From Symsagittifera roscoffensis (taxonomy: Eukaryota > Xenacoelomorpha > Acoela > Convolutidae): a stretch of 64,000 bases of DNA. Positions within the stretch are counted from its first letter, which is position 1, and each line of letters opens with the position of its first letter. Of this stretch, positions 49,900 through 62,987 are shown in pieces. The stretch is from contig NW_026970886.1 in assembly GCF_963678635.1 (NCBI RefSeq), positions 1 to 64,000 on the forward strand, read 5' to 3'. The translations under genes were made by a program, and so were the position numbers. The notes below the pieces were generated by a model, which ran no database searches, was not told the DNA's origin, and saw only the letters and a program-made list of their open reading frames with translations.

Positions 49900-49929
49900 G
49901 GTTCACGCGCTCTGTACTATTCATGACAT

Positions 49930-50323
49930 TTCCTTGTGTTAATATAAATGGAAGTACTATTCCCCTTTTGTACTATTTTGAGACATTCATTCATTTGTGG
50001 TGACAGACCCTAAAAGTTTCCAAAAAGCGCCTTCGGCGCGAATATATACTAATTTTGAGGGTAGAGCGCTTGCCGAAAAAACGCGATTTTTTATTCAAAA
50101 TTTTCCAAATAAAAGCCTGAAAACGCGGGCAAGTCCATGGCTTTTTTTCAACAAGTTGCCTGCGGCGCAAACATTTGGTCAAATTAGGGTTTTTATAACG
50201 GTTTGGAAGACCTCAGAGAAAATCAATTTGGTCGACCTAAATAAAGCTCGAAAAAACTTTCAAAGACATTTTGTTTGAAAATCCGCTCCCGCCCCCCTCG
50301 AGAAATTCTTAGATCCGCGCCTG
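49930..50323 (-). mobile_element. hAT-type MITE, left-truncated copy
   Basis: On the - strand it starts CAGGCGCGGATCTAAG at 50323 and follows 29136-29400 (GGTCGACCAAATTGATTTTC, GCGTTTTTTCGG, ATTAGTATATAT), then continues straight into the block matching 33985-34079. It shows the uninterrupted form of the element and thus the LINE insertion point. The other end is not clear. Confidence 0.7.
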
Positions 50324-51684
50324 ATTAGGTTAAACAAAATATTGTTGATGGTAGGTTGTAAATTATAGTTATTTCCAATAAAACATCCACTCCTTTCAAG
50401 TTAATTGTAGATATGCCTCTGGTAAAAAAAAAACAATCTGTTGTTTCCCTCGTTTCCGCTTTGCTTGAAACTACTTGTTAGTTCTTAAACTTACATAAAA
50501 CTACTTGTTAGTTCTCTGTTCAGTTAACGATTAATATTTTGGATATTTTTTATTGAAAACTTCCGTGCAACTAAAAGTTCCAATTTATCGAACAATTTCA
50601 TCCTTAATTATTTTAAATTAAGTTTTGAAATTATCCATTTCATCATGCATCACTACAGCAAATTCAAAAAATCAAAAGGATACCTTAAAGATGAATAATT
50701 TTTCATAATTGTTTTTTCGTTAACAGGTTCGGCTTGAGAGAAGTAGAAAAATTTAGTTCTAAAAATTAATAGTTTGGAAATAAATAATTGTTGATAGTTT
50801 GGTGAAGATTCGTTGTTTCTCGAGGAACATCACCTTTTCTTATACTTCTTTATCTAAAACAATCAAAACTTTGATCACTAACTTAACAAAAATCAAACTG
50901 ATCATTCATTTCTTGGATTTCTAACCATTTAAAACGTTAGTTTTTTATCTAATTACCAAGGCTTCTCCTTGATTTTAATTTTTTATCTGAAAAGTCAGTT
51001 ATTTAAATCAGATCATCAAGGCTTCTCTTTGAGTCTTTAATCTTAAATCTTTAACTGAAAATTTTTCATAAAATTTAATCCTTTCTTATAGTTGGATCAC
51101 GAAAGTTTTCCTTGGATCTACTAAATTTTAATTTTAAACTGAAACCCATCACCTAAACTAAGTACCTAACGACTTAAAACGTCGATTCATTCTCCAACCC
51201 TTCAAAACGACCCCGGGCAATCTGGAATTTTTTTAAATCTGAAAACTCGACATTTAATTTAAGCTAAACAGTGAAGAACTTCTGATATTCGTCATTTTTT
51301 TTCAGCCCCGCCTCTCATTTGACCCAAGCCTATAACAACTGTTAGAAATAGTTAGCTCGAAAGTTTTATATAATGATCTAATCATGTTGTAATTATACCT
51401 AAACGTTGTGGATTGATTTAATAGTCTCCCTTCCTCGATCTCATGTCAATCCCCATTTAAAGTAAGAGTAGGACTATTTAAATATAAAGAACGCCCCATA
51501 CATTTGAGAGCAGTAAAACATCATTCTGTCGAATTGATATACTCTCTCTCTCCAACCCATCTTTTCAGGTCAAAACGACCCGAGGACTAAGGAAATCCTC
51601 ACAAAAAGGGTTGGCTTTTACCGTTTGAGAAACAGACGATTAACACCTGGAGTTAGCATCATTTCTTCTAACATTATGTCAACA

Positions 51685-54260
51685 TCAACTAGCCTAGCAA
51701 ACAAACAAACAAAAGCTTTGGACAATTGCCTAATTTAAAAATTCCGATACAACAAAGAGTATCATATATAAAACCGCAAAAAAAACAATCAAAAAAGAGA
51801 ACTCTCGTTCACAAATAAAACGAATTCTAAAACACTATTTTTCAAGAAAAAAAAACTTTATTTTCAGAATGTGATTCAACGGTCATGCGCAACATCGAAT
51901 ACCTTGATGATCAAGTAAACAAACAGCCAACTCAGCAAATTAACGAAAAAGTTTTTCCTATTTAGAAAAAACAACACCATCATTCATAAAATGTAAACGA
52001 AGATTTAAAAGTAACTATAACCAAAAACCAGTAAGAATTAACCTGGAATTAACCTATAAGACGTATTGAAATTTACATATTAGCAGTAATGCAAATTCAA
52101 AAAAAATTGTTTCAAACAACGAAAAGTTTGAGGTCGATTTTCTCCTACCATTCGCCCAGCATCCCGATAGTGACACCTCGCGCTGACAATTACAGTTTTG
52201 CCATAATTTTACCAAAATTTTTTATTTCGAAAAGGCAACAGCCCATGTCAGCAAGAATATCCAGAAGTAAAAAAAGAGGGACAAAATTTAAATTTTTATC
52301 TACCAAGTATATGCAATATAAAACTCACAATATTGAATATTCGTAATTGAAACACTATCACCATATCTAAAAATAAAACACCATCACACAAGAAGCAAAG
52401 AGATAATCTAGAACTAAATTTTTTGAAAGAATTTGTAGAGTAAATCAAAAGTATGCAACATCGAAATTCACAACGAGCAGGTTAATTATTCACAAAAACA
52501 ATTTTTGCAATCACAAACTCTTCATCTCAATTTTAGACTCAGACGATACATTTATTTTATCACCACGACAAACATCACGACCTACAGCAGTAAGAACAGA
52601 AATCAGTTTTTTTTTTCATAAAATTTAAATGCAATTCGCAAAAAACTTTACAAATCAAATAAGCAGCCCTACAAAAAACAGCATAGATTATAATGGATTT
52701 TTTTCAACATAATGTAGGCCTAATAGAACGATCTAATAAACAATTCAATCTAGAGAACAATTCCGATCTAGAAGACAAAAAAAGCGACGAAGACACAATT
52801 CTAACAGATGAAGCAAAATAGGTTTGGGACCTGAATGGTTTCATGACGTGTTCATTTACATACCAAATGAAATATTCAGCTCAGCAATTAAAACAATTGA
52901 TGTTTCTGAAAATTGCCTAAGAGCATCCCCGTTAACAACAGATACGATCACTTTAAACTGCAGTACCTTCTGTCACGATAGAACAGCGAACAATCACTTA
53001 AACTCAGCATTCTTGCACACACAAGAAGATTTTAATGAAACAACAACACTGAACCTACAAGATCACATTTTACCAACGAAGAAAACCATCACTTTCTACC
53101 AATGAAGAAAAAAACATCATATTACTTACAATGCATCAAAGCATTTTGCCAATACGTCCAAGAAATCAACTCCACACAAAAGAAATAGCACCCGTTTCCC
53201 GTAAACAAAATTACAATTGACACCTAAACCAACTGTTTTTCCTAAATACTCACAAACGGAATACCAAACACAGACCAAAAACCAAAAAACGCTCTTTTAA
53301 TAGAATAAAAAACAAAAACGGAAATTATTTTGCAAACCATAATTTTGAACTCTTTGCAAATCAAAACATCAGTCATCCCATAGCAAATGCAATTGAAACA
53401 AAAGAATCACAATCTCTTGAACATAATTATTAGCATCAGCCATCTAAAAAAACAAGTTCACACTCAGTTAGTTTCCATGACCAAAAAAACTGTCAATTAA
53501 ATCACTCTGAAAATTACCAAATTTTTCTCCATCTAACGGACAAAATGAAAAAGGAAACAAAACTCAATTCTCAAAAGATGAAAAATAATTTCACAGAAAT
53601 GAACAAAAACAACTTAACCCTAATCAAAGGAAATACCAAGGTAGTAATGAAAATGAATCAGATGATACTTTTTAACCAGTTGTTTTTGAACCAGACTTAG
53701 ACCCACCAAAAACTAAATTGCAAAGAAATAAATTTTCCATGAAACCAAATTTTACACCATCAAATCAAATGATTAATAAAAAATACTCAATGCATACGCA
53801 AAATTATCAACCAGAAACAAAGAAAAAGGAAATATCCTTACCGTGTTAGTTACAACAACATGAAAATAATCGAAACCAACTTACAAGTTTTACCTAAATA
53901 CTAGCACAGCAGAATCACTCCAAACGACGATTTATCCATAGCTCATGGGTAAGTCGTCTATGACATCAAACACGCCACTAATACTTTTCAAAGGAACAGA
54001 CCCTGAATACTCAGACGAAGACTATTTAAACGCCTTCTCAGCAAGTTTGATTTTAAATATAGTCCCAGATCCTATAAATACACCTCTTCGTCGAAACTGG
54101 ATTCATAGACGCACAGTTCCCTCCACAAACCACACTCGACGGAGCAGCTCAAAAATCGTTTTCAGTTCTACCTTTCGAGATCAAATCAGATTGTCAACGC
54201 TACACACAAGAGTTTTAAAAATAGTTTGACTCAAAAGAAATAAACAACATCAAATCACTC
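51685..54260 (+). pseudogene. ORF1 and gag relics in D1
   Basis: Near 51685 the ORF1 start region is recognisable. Near 52825-52920 a frame corresponds to the Gag segment with FGPEWFHD-type spacing. The clearest part is 53945-54190, reading SNTPLILFKGTDPEYS, DEDYLNAFSASLILNI and PINTPLRRNWIHRRT, the counterpart of Gag residues about 590-640 in the giant element. Frameshifts and stops interrupt it throughout. Confidence 0.75.
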
Positions 54261-55589
54261 CATATAACAAAATCTAAAGATTATACAGCGAATTAATTAA
54301 ACAACTCGCCCCAAGACTAGAAACACTACTTTCTCGTCATTTCATATGACTCTAGATCACTCTCATTCTTTTAGATTTTATCAATAAATTCCAAATTCAA
54401 GAAGTTCAATTAAAAACTAGAAAGAGCTTTGCAAAACTTTCCAATGAAAAAATGCTAACCGATTGCAGCTAATTCTGATTGTGAAACAAAATTTATCTTG
54501 ACGCGGTAATTTAAAAGTCCTAATGTAGTATAATTATCAAACACCGTAGTGAATTAATAAATGAATAGAAAATAAGATATAAAACCATCCCTTCTAAGTG
54601 CAAAATGTTAATAAAAACTCGCAATATTTCGTAAAACTCTCCTTAAGACTCTGCTTGACAACTTCGCATGACAAATGTAGCAATTAAATGAAGTTAAATT
54701 TCAAAAGCTTCCTGATAACAACTTTGCAGTATTCACACGTTTCAATTTTTCCTTTAACCCATTTGGAATAAGGAGTTAAAAATTTAAGCGTAATTAACCA
54801 ACGCAGCTCACCAAGTCCACCACATCACAAACACCAACATAATAAAGAATGCCCCACTTGATTTAAACCAAATTAGGTTGGACAAACTATTTTTTTGAAA
54901 AATAAACCCACTTTTTATTAAGACCACATAGAATCTTAATAAAAGCCAAAACAACGCCATTCAAAGACCAACTGTTTTTAGGAAAAAGACACAATCAAAA
55001 AAATAAATGACAAAATAGCTGACACAGAAGAAAGAAAAGGACACGAACAAGAAACGGATCTACTCAAAGATACACTCATGAATATACTCCTACCGGCCCA
55101 CGCCTCTTGTCGTTCGAAGACATGTGCTGGAAATTGTGCTTAGAACTAAAGCCCAATTTTTACTAGAAGCGGTTCTAGGGTGCGCAACTCTTAAAATTAA
55201 CCAGACTAGTTGAAAGCTTCTGCAAAAACAGCTAAAAAGATCTTAGCTGAAAAACAATTACTAACGCGCAGATATAAAATTGAAAAGAATTGACAGAGAA
55301 AAAAAACGAGCAGCAAAAAGGAGACGACAACTAGACAACAATCGGACTATCAAATGGCAAATCTATCCATTTTGTTTGCCATAGTCGCGAACCTCAGTGA
55401 ATTTTAAGTATTATTTTGAGTAAGAGAACCTTGCAGCAAAGGTATCCAGTGAAACGGAACAATGACCAACTCGATGTTAAAACTCAAACACGCTTAGCCA
55501 TAAAATACTCACGAACGAATGATGAAAATGCACGTAGTCTCGCTCTGATTTGAAAGTAAGAAAATTAAAAACTTAAAAATTTAAGAATT

Positions 55590-55931
55590 TTTTTTTTGTG
55601 TATACTCACTATAAAATATTAATAACTGACCAATCATGATCCATTACAAAACCTTACAAAAAATTGTAAGTCTGAAACTATTCTTAGTTTCAGCCGGAAA
55701 ATAAAAAAAATAAAGAAAGGAATCATTTGCTTCTATCTGATCTTTAACCCTGCAAGAATACCAGTATACTCTAGATCTAATTGGATTAGGAATTATGAGA
55801 GAGCAAACAGTATTGGTGTCAGACTACGAAGTTGCAGAAATCTATATGGCCAAAAATAAGACACTATGACGAACAGACGGTGTACCTCCTCCGAAATTAC
55901 TCTATGAGAAGGCCACCCCGGATCAAAACTC
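55590..55931 (+). repeat. LTR-like end of D1
   Basis: ACCAATCATGATCCAT, CAGTATACTCTAGATCTA, CAGACGGTGTACC and GAAATTACTCTATGAG match the giant element's LTR in order, with indels. Start is approximate. Confidence 0.75.
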
Positions 55932-56119
55932 GTATGACACCAGTATGCAGCTTTGTCAAAATTGTTTTTTGTTCAATTTTGCAGAAAAGCAATTCTTTTT
56001 TCTATTCAACATCTTATATTGCAATGTTTTAATCGTATCTCAACTATTGCAAAGTTCAACTTCGCCTCCGTTTCTTTTGATATTCTTAAAGAGGAAAAAA
56101 AATTAGCAATTTTTTGGCT

Positions 56120-56880
56120 CTGTGGAAACTAAAACTAAAACCTTTTCTCCTCTATTTCCTAACTACATATTCACTTGGAAATAACGGCCAGCACTAAGTT
56201 CCTGCTCACGTTACTCTCCATCTTCCCGATATTCATCCACAATCTTGTTTAAGTCCGCCACTGTATTTCTTGGTTTCCGTTGTCTTGCTCCATGTTCTTT
56301 TCTCCGATGTTGATGGAGAGAGCATTAACTCGGAAAACTCTTCTAATAAGAAGAGCGAACCGTCGACAGCTTGCAACTTGAAGATGCATGCTTCTTGGAA
56401 ACATGATAGTGATTTTCTTCTATACTTTTTCTTTACAATCGACAGTTTGGAGACTTATGATCGCTTTTCTTTTCACACGTCTCCTAATGCCTTGCAGGAT
56501 AACCTCCACTGTTGTTTTTAATATTTTTAAGTTCTTTCTGAAATTAACCATAAAAAAAAATTTTTGAAAAAATTATTTATTGTTCTAAACCAGAAACCAA
56601 CTAGTACTACTCCTAGTGAAAAACTGTCAACTCGTTTTGTTCAGACTGTCAACTGTGTTACTAGAACTTTTATTTTGATCCAAATATTATTTCTGCATTA
56701 CACTTTAGTTTTTATTGCAAGCAGATTTTAAAGTTGATGCAAAAAGCAGTGTCATTTGTTCGCCATGGCTCGATTAGCGCAAAATGATTTGCCTTTTTAA
56801 AACAAAACTGAAAGGTATTAACAAACAAATGTTTGAAAAGGTTAAGCCCCCAACAACCAATTACACTAATGCAAAAAAGA
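56120..56880 (+). repeat. Repeat family A, copy 1
   Basis: Block with CTCCTATTTCCTAACTACATATTC, CACAATCTTGTTTAAGTCCG and GATGCATGCTTCTTGG, then a second block (56630-56880) with TTTTGTTCAGACTGTCAACT and GCAAAAAGCAGTGTCATTTG. Occurs again three times to the right. On the - strand a broken frame reads like coding sequence, but I cannot identify it. Confidence 0.7.
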
Positions 56881-57900
56881 AATGAAAACAAAGTTCCACG
56901 AGCAAAACACTTAAGACACAGGAAAATTGAATACCTTTGCAGACTTGATTACAATCAAAAGGAAAGAAGTAAAACTTGATATTGTAGAGCAAAATATCCA
57001 GAAAGCCGAAACACAAAGTGGAGGTTCAAGCTGATGACAGAAAAAATAATTGTTGCTGCGTTACTCAACATTACCCCCAAAAAGATGTCCGGGTTTTGCC
57101 GGATTTGATCCATTACTGCAAAAACAGAAAGTCAACTTGCTTTTAAGTTACAAGTACACGAAATCATGCACAGATCATTCGATTCCTTTTCGCTTATTAG
57201 CCATGTACATAAAAAACGCAAAGATCTTTCTTGACTCTCACATTTTTAGGTACTTTACTGAATTTTCTATGAAAATCTGGACAAGATCCTAAACACTTTT
57301 GTGAAGTTTCCCTTGGAGAATTATCTGCTCTCGAGCAAATTGTGCAAAGAAATTTTTTATTTTGAAGAGCAATGAAGGAGCTTATGCGGAAAAATAGCAC
57401 AAGGTACAAACAAGAGTGGTGAAAAAATTTGACAAATCAGTTAAATTTATTTGAAAATCAACAACCATATGTTTCTACGAATAATAATGATAGCTTCTGC
57501 TAGTGCTTCCGGCATCCTAGTTGTAATTTTTTCATCCACAAACCAGATCATTTCAGTACTCGTCCTCTGATATGCTAAGCCTGAAAATGAAGTATTTACA
57601 TTAGAAACGTGTATGAGCTCGGCAAAACGCTACTTGAAAAACCCATAAAGTCAGTAGTCTGCTTTCTGAAGATGAAAATTCTTCAATTAACTAGCAATTG
57701 TAGATTTTGAGTCAGTTTGTGTTCCTTCAGAAGAAGAAATAAAAGAGATGTAAAGAAACTAGGGCTAGGAAACATGATAAAACTCCATTCTCTTTATCAT
57801 TAAATCTGATTGATGAACCGATCTTTTCCAACAACAAAGATCCACTGAACTTGATTATTGCTTTCTACTGAGTCCTGAAACTTTGAAATTCAAAATTATT
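56881..57900. other. Unassigned DNA, possibly decayed coding sequence
   Basis: About 1 kb with broken frames. It may be the upstream part of the polymerase-bearing element that follows, but I recognise nothing specific. Confidence 0.3.
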
Positions 57901-57919
57901 AAACTTGAGATGATAACAA

Positions 57920-58495
57920 AAATGCAAGATATCGTAAACGCTGTCGATGAGCGAATGAAAAAAAATTTGATCAGCAGACCGAGGAAAGAACTATTCAAAT
58001 ATGTGATTTATGCACGAAGATGAAACCACTGAAGATACAGAGGATACTGATATGTCAACCCAATTTTTGCGACTTCAGAAAAATCAATTGATTGCTTTCA
58101 AAAGAAATCTGGAAAGATATGTAAGTACTCTGCCAAGTTTTTGGTGTTATTAGTGACAGATCAAGTCTTTTGGTGTTAATACTGGCAGATCAAGTCTTAC
58201 ATAATGTTTAATTTAATTTGCGATAAAAAGTGGAAAAATCTGTCGCCAAAAAAGCACACAATTTTGTATCTTTCAAATTTGGAGACGAACAATTTCTCGT
58301 CGCTATGTTTTTTTGGGCGGAGCGACAACTCTTCTCGAAGCCAATGAAGCTTTCGAAACAAACTTTTTCCCTTTGAGTGGTTTGAAAAATCCGACAAGGT
58401 TGATATTCCAGAATTTCCACCGTATGCAGCCTTTTCCTGTAATCTTTGAAAGGACAATCCTCTAGACCCTTTAGACAAAAATTTTCCCAATTAGG
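57920..58495 (+). pseudogene. Relic resembling a protein-primed family-B DNA polymerase
   Basis: Across shifting + frames: FLRLQKNQLIAFKRNLERYVSTLPSF, a duplicated FGVNTGRSSL-type piece, then HNFVSFKFGDEQFL, FLGGATTL, FFPFEWFEKSDKVD and IPEFPPYAAF. This order matches the exonuclease-to-polymerase part of the viral/organellar type-B DNA polymerases carried by Maverick/Polinton-like elements and other invertebrate integrated elements (family pattern recalled, not searched). At least three frame changes and stops make it non-functional. No integrase or capsid gene was recognised nearby. Note that the pieces are quoted as separate fragments only. Confidence 0.5.
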
Positions 58496-58789
58496 AAACG
58501 CAAAAAAGGAACTGATGAGCAGCAAGCACTGAAAAGTCTCCAAATGAAATTTTTTTTTTGCGTCAGAATGGGATAATTATGAATACAAACAAGAGACTTG
58601 GCAGAGAACCTGAATGTCTGTGTTTAAAGTTTTTCTGCTTTGAAACAACAACAACAATATTGTTCGAACCCTTAGGGTACGGCAAGAAATGATTCCATTT
58701 TATCATGATAAGCAAATTGACTTGATAAAAATTGGATGGACAATTGTGAAACTAGCAAATACTTTTCAGCCTCTACAAAAAAAATTTCC

Positions 58790-60968
58790 AAATGCATCGA
58801 AGTATTTTGCCAAAACAACCGATAAATTAACTCTACACAAAAGAAATAGCACCCGGTTCCCACAAACAAAAATTTAATTGACAGCTAAGCCAACTGTTTT
58901 TCCTAAATACTCACAAACGGAATACCAGACACAGACCAAAAATCAAAAAACGCTCTTTTAGTAGAATAAAAAACAAAAACGGAAATTATTTTGCGAACCA
59001 TAATTTTGAACTCTTTGCAAATCAAAACATCAGTCATCCCATAGCAAATGAAATTGAAACAAAAGAATCACAATCTCTTGAACATAATTATTAGCATCAG
59101 CCATCTAAAAAAACAAGTTCACACTCAGTTAGTTTCCATGATCAAAAAACTGTCAATTAAATCGCACAAATTAAAAAAGGAACTAAAATTCAATTCTGAA
59201 AAGATGAAAAGTAATTTCACAGAAATCAACAAAAACAACATAAACCTAATCAAAGCAAAGACTAAGAGATTAATGATAATGAATCAGATGATAATTTTTA
59301 ACCAGTTGTTTTTGAACCAGACTTGGACCCACCAAAAACTAAATCGCAAAGAAATAAATTTTCCATGAAACCAAATTTTACACCATCAAATCAAAATATA
59401 ATTAAACAATACTCAAGGCATACTCAAAAATTTCAACCAGAAACAAATAAAGGAATTAAGATTATTGTGTTAGTTACAACATTATGAAATTAATCGAAAC
59501 CATTGTGAAACAAAAATTTATCTTGACGCAGTAAATTAAAAGTCCTAATGTAGTAAAATTATCAAACACCGTAGTGAATTAATAAATGAGTAGAAAATAA
59601 GAGATAAAACCATCCTTTATAAGTGCGAAGGATTAATAAAACTCGCACTATTTCGTGAAACTCTCCTTAAAACTCTTGACAAGCTCGCATGACAATGTAG
59701 CAATTGAATGAAGTTCAAATTTCAAAAGCTAACTGATAACAACTTTGCACAGCTTTCACACGTTTCAATTTTTCATTTAACCCATTTCGAATAAGGAATT
59801 AAAATTTTAGGCTTAATCAACCAACGCAGCTCACCAAGGCTACCACATCACCAACACCAACATATACAAGAATGTCCCACTTGATTAAACCAAATTAAGT
59901 TTGACAAAAGGTTTTTTTTAAATAAAAACCCACTTTTTAATAAGACTACATGAAATCTTAATAAAACTCAAATTAACGCTAATCAAAGACCAACTGTTTT
60001 TAGAAAAAGGACACAATAAAAAAAATGACAAAATAGCTGACACAAAAGAAAGAAAAGGACACAAACAAGAAATGGATCTACTCAAAGAGACACTCATGAG
60101 TATACTCCTACCGGCCCACGCCTCTGGTCGTTCGAAGACATGTGCTTGAAATTGTGCTTAGAACTAAAGCCCAATTTTTAACAGAAGCGGTTCTTGGGTG
60201 CCCAACTCTTAAAATTAACCAGACTAGTTAAAAGCTTGTGCAAAAACAACTAAAAAGATCAAAACTAAAAAACAATTACTAACGCGCATATATAAAAATG
60301 AAAAGAATTGACAGAGAAAAAAAACGAGCAACAAAAAGGAGACGACAACTAGACAACAATCAGACTATCAAATTGCAAATCTATTCATTTTGCTTGCCTT
60401 AGTCGCAAACCTCAGTGGATATTAAGTAATATATTGAGTATGCGAACATTGCAGCAAAGGTATCCATTCAAACGGAATAATGGCCAACTCGATGTAAAAA
60501 CTCAAACATGCCTATCCTTTTCACTTGGCACTTCAGTCAAAGAAGTCAATTTTATCTACTTACTTGATCAATTACGAACGAATAGTGAAAATGCACTTAG
60601 TCTCACTCTGATTTTAAAGTTAGAAATTTAAGAACTTAAAAACTTCAGAATTTTTTTTCTGTGTGTACTTACTATAAAATATTTATAACTGACCAATAAT
60701 GATCCATTACTAATCCTTATAAAAATTCTAAGGCTGAAACTATTCTTAATTTCAGCCGGAAAATTAAAAAAATAAAGAAAGGAATCAGTGCAAGAAGACC
60801 AGTATAACCTAGATCTAATGGGATTAAGAATTATAAGATAAATTGGTATTGGTATCAGACTACGAAGTTGCAGAAATCTATACGACCAAAATTAAGGCAC
60901 TATGTCGAACAGACGGTGTACTTTATCCAAAATTACTCTATGAGAAGGCCACTCCGGATCTAAACTCA
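58790..60968 (+). mobile_element. Second decayed copy (D2), part of a segmental duplication
   Basis: Closely matches D1 from about 53129 onward (GCATTTTGCC...CACAAAAGAAATAGCACCC) to the LTR-like end at 60660-60968. It lacks about 600 bp present in D1 (53880-54477), including the recognisable gag part. The match with D1 runs on for another 150 bp past the LTR, so the copies arose by duplication of a chromosomal segment rather than by separate insertion. Confidence 0.78.
60660..60968 (+). repeat. LTR-like end of D2
   Basis: Same ordered LTR motifs as 55590-55931 (ATGATCCATTAC, CCTAGATCTAATGG, CAGACGGTGTAC, TTACTCTATGAG). Confidence 0.72.
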
Positions 60969-61249
60969 AATGTCACCAGTAAGCAGTTTTAGTAATATAG
61001 TTTTTTGTTTAATTTTGCAGAAAAGCAATTCTTTTTTCTTTTCAACATCTTATGTTGCAATGTTTTAATCGTATTTCAAGTATTGCGAAGCTCAACTTCG
61101 CCTACATTTCTTTTGATAATCTCAACGTTGAACAAAATTAGCAATTTTTTTGGCTCTGTGAAAACGAAAACTTATACAGCTATCCGGGATTCAAATAAAT
61201 CTTTGTCATGAAATGCTTCATTTCCAATCAAAATAATTTTTTCATGGAA

Positions 61250-62060
61250 ATTTATGTTGGTTTTTTTTTGCATTAATATGACTGGTTGTTGGAGGCTTAA
61301 CTGTTCCAAAAATTTGTTTGTTAACACCCGCTGGTTTTATTTTTAAAAGGCGAACCATTTTGCGCTATTCGCACAAAAGCGAACAAATGACACGACTTTT
61401 TGCATCAACTTTGTTGATCTGTTTGCAATAAGAAGTTAAAGCTAATGCAGAAAAACTGTTCGGAGCAAATTTATAGTTTTAATCACACGTGAGTTAATTG
61501 TCTGAACAAAACTCAGGAAGTTTTCAGTATTAAAGAAACTTCAGAAAAAAACTTTGGGCGATCGAATGTTCCTTTTGGCAAACACTGATTGTTTTCACTC
61601 GGAATTGTACTAGCTGATTCTCGTTTAGAGAAAAAAATCTAAGTTTTCAAAAAAATGTTTAATGGTTACATCTCAAAAAAACTTATAAATACCAATTTTG
61701 GAACATTCTTAACGTCCAGTTCACTGTTTCCCAATTTCTGGACATGCCTGAGTATAATCGAAGTGAGAATTGAAAGTGAGGACTGTAGTGGAAATTACAG
61801 GGGAGATTATGCTGCAAAACATTAGGAGACTTGTGAAAAAAAGAGATCATAATTTTTCAAACTGTTGATTTTTAAGAAAGATTAAAGATGCAATGGACTA
61901 TCTTGTTGCCAAGAAGCATGCATCTTCAAGTTGCGAGCTGTCGGGGGTTCTTTTTTTAAAAGAGTTTCTCCAACAACATCATAGAAGTAACATGGGGCAA
62001 AACAACGGAAACCGAGTAAAACAGTGGCGGACTTAAACAAGATTGTGGACGAAGATGGGA
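61250..62060 (-). repeat. Repeat family A, copy 2 (inverted)
   Basis: The same two blocks as copy 1 on the opposite strand: GCGAACAAATGACACGAC and TGATTAGAACT-type sequence reversed at 61370-61520, then the CACAATCTTG/GATGCATG block reversed at 61800-62055. Confidence 0.7.
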
Positions 62061-62091
62061 AAATGAAGAGAAATTTCAGAAGAACCCCAGC

Positions 62092-62987
62092 GCTTGCCGT
62101 TTTTTCCTAGTGCAATAAGACACAACTGCTGCCAAACTCAAAATTGCTGTGGAGTTTGTTCATGGCAAACGTTACAGGTGAATAAAAATATTGCTAGGCC
62201 CATGAAAACAGCAAAAAAGACTTTTTCAAGCAAAGCATTGTTTTCATGGGCCTAGCAAAATCGATTTTCACCAGTTACATTGCCATAAATAAAGCCTTCA
62301 GCAGTATTGAGTTTGGCGGAGCTTTTGAGCGTTTTAATGACTTTTTTCCAACTTTCAATGACTAAATTTGCATCGAAATTGGACATATTCAAGTTGAATA
62401 CCTTTTCTCTCCTATTTCCTAACTACATATTCACCCGGAAAAAACGACGAGCACTAAGTTCCTGCTCACATTACTCTCCATCTGCCCGATATTCATCCAC
62501 AATCTTGTTTAAGTCCGCCACTGTATTTCTTGGTTTCCGTTGTTTTGCTCTTTGTTACTTTCTCCGATGTTGATGAAGAGAGTATTAACTTTGAAAACTC
62601 TTCTAGAAGAAGAGCGAACCGTCGACAGCTTGCAACTTGAAGATGCATGCTTCTTGGAAACATGAGGGGCAATTTATTCTTTACTTTTTCTTTAAAATCG
62701 ATAGTTTGGAGACTTATGAACTCTTTTCTTTTCACACGTCTCCTAATGTCTTGCAGGATAACCTCCCCTGTTGTTTTGACTACAAACCTCACTTTCAATT
62801 TCTTCACTTCGATTACAGTCAAGCATGTAAAAAAAAATTGAAACAATTAAACGGTGCTGCTAAGAATGTTCCAAATTTGTTATTTTTAAGTTGTTTTTGA
62901 AATTTAACCATTTTTTTTTTGAAAAACTAATTTTTTGTTTTAAGCGAGAAATCAACTAGTACAATTCCTAGTGAAAAAAAAATCAGT
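62092..62987 (+). repeat. 896-bp tandem duplication, unit 1 (family A copy 3)
   Basis: Starts GCTTGCCGTTTTTTCCTAG and is repeated from 62988. Contains a long palindrome (62164-62284) and the family A block from about 62385. Confidence 0.85.
62164..62284. repeat. Long imperfect palindrome in the duplicated unit
   Basis: A perfect 19-bp core arm (TGCTAGGCCCATGAAAACA, 62192-62210, and its complement at 62239-62257) is extended outward by about 28 bp of imperfect pairing (ggcaaacgttacaggtg versus caccagttacattgcc). The central loop is 28 nt. A second copy is at about 63060-63180. Confidence 0.85.

Larger units (their letters stand above)
50720..55931 (+). mobile_element. Decayed, internally deleted relative of the giant element (copy D1)
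   Basis: The sequence follows the giant element from its leader (hairpin sequence near 51015, TCGAT modules near 51190, 51415 and 51540) through ORF1 and gag relics. It then jumps near 54480 to the 3' non-coding region (54750-55200) and an LTR-like end (55590-55931). pol, env and the 597-aa ORF are missing. No 5' LTR is seen. Many stops. It shows the same modules in the same order as the intact element, which identifies it as family. Confidence 0.8.
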
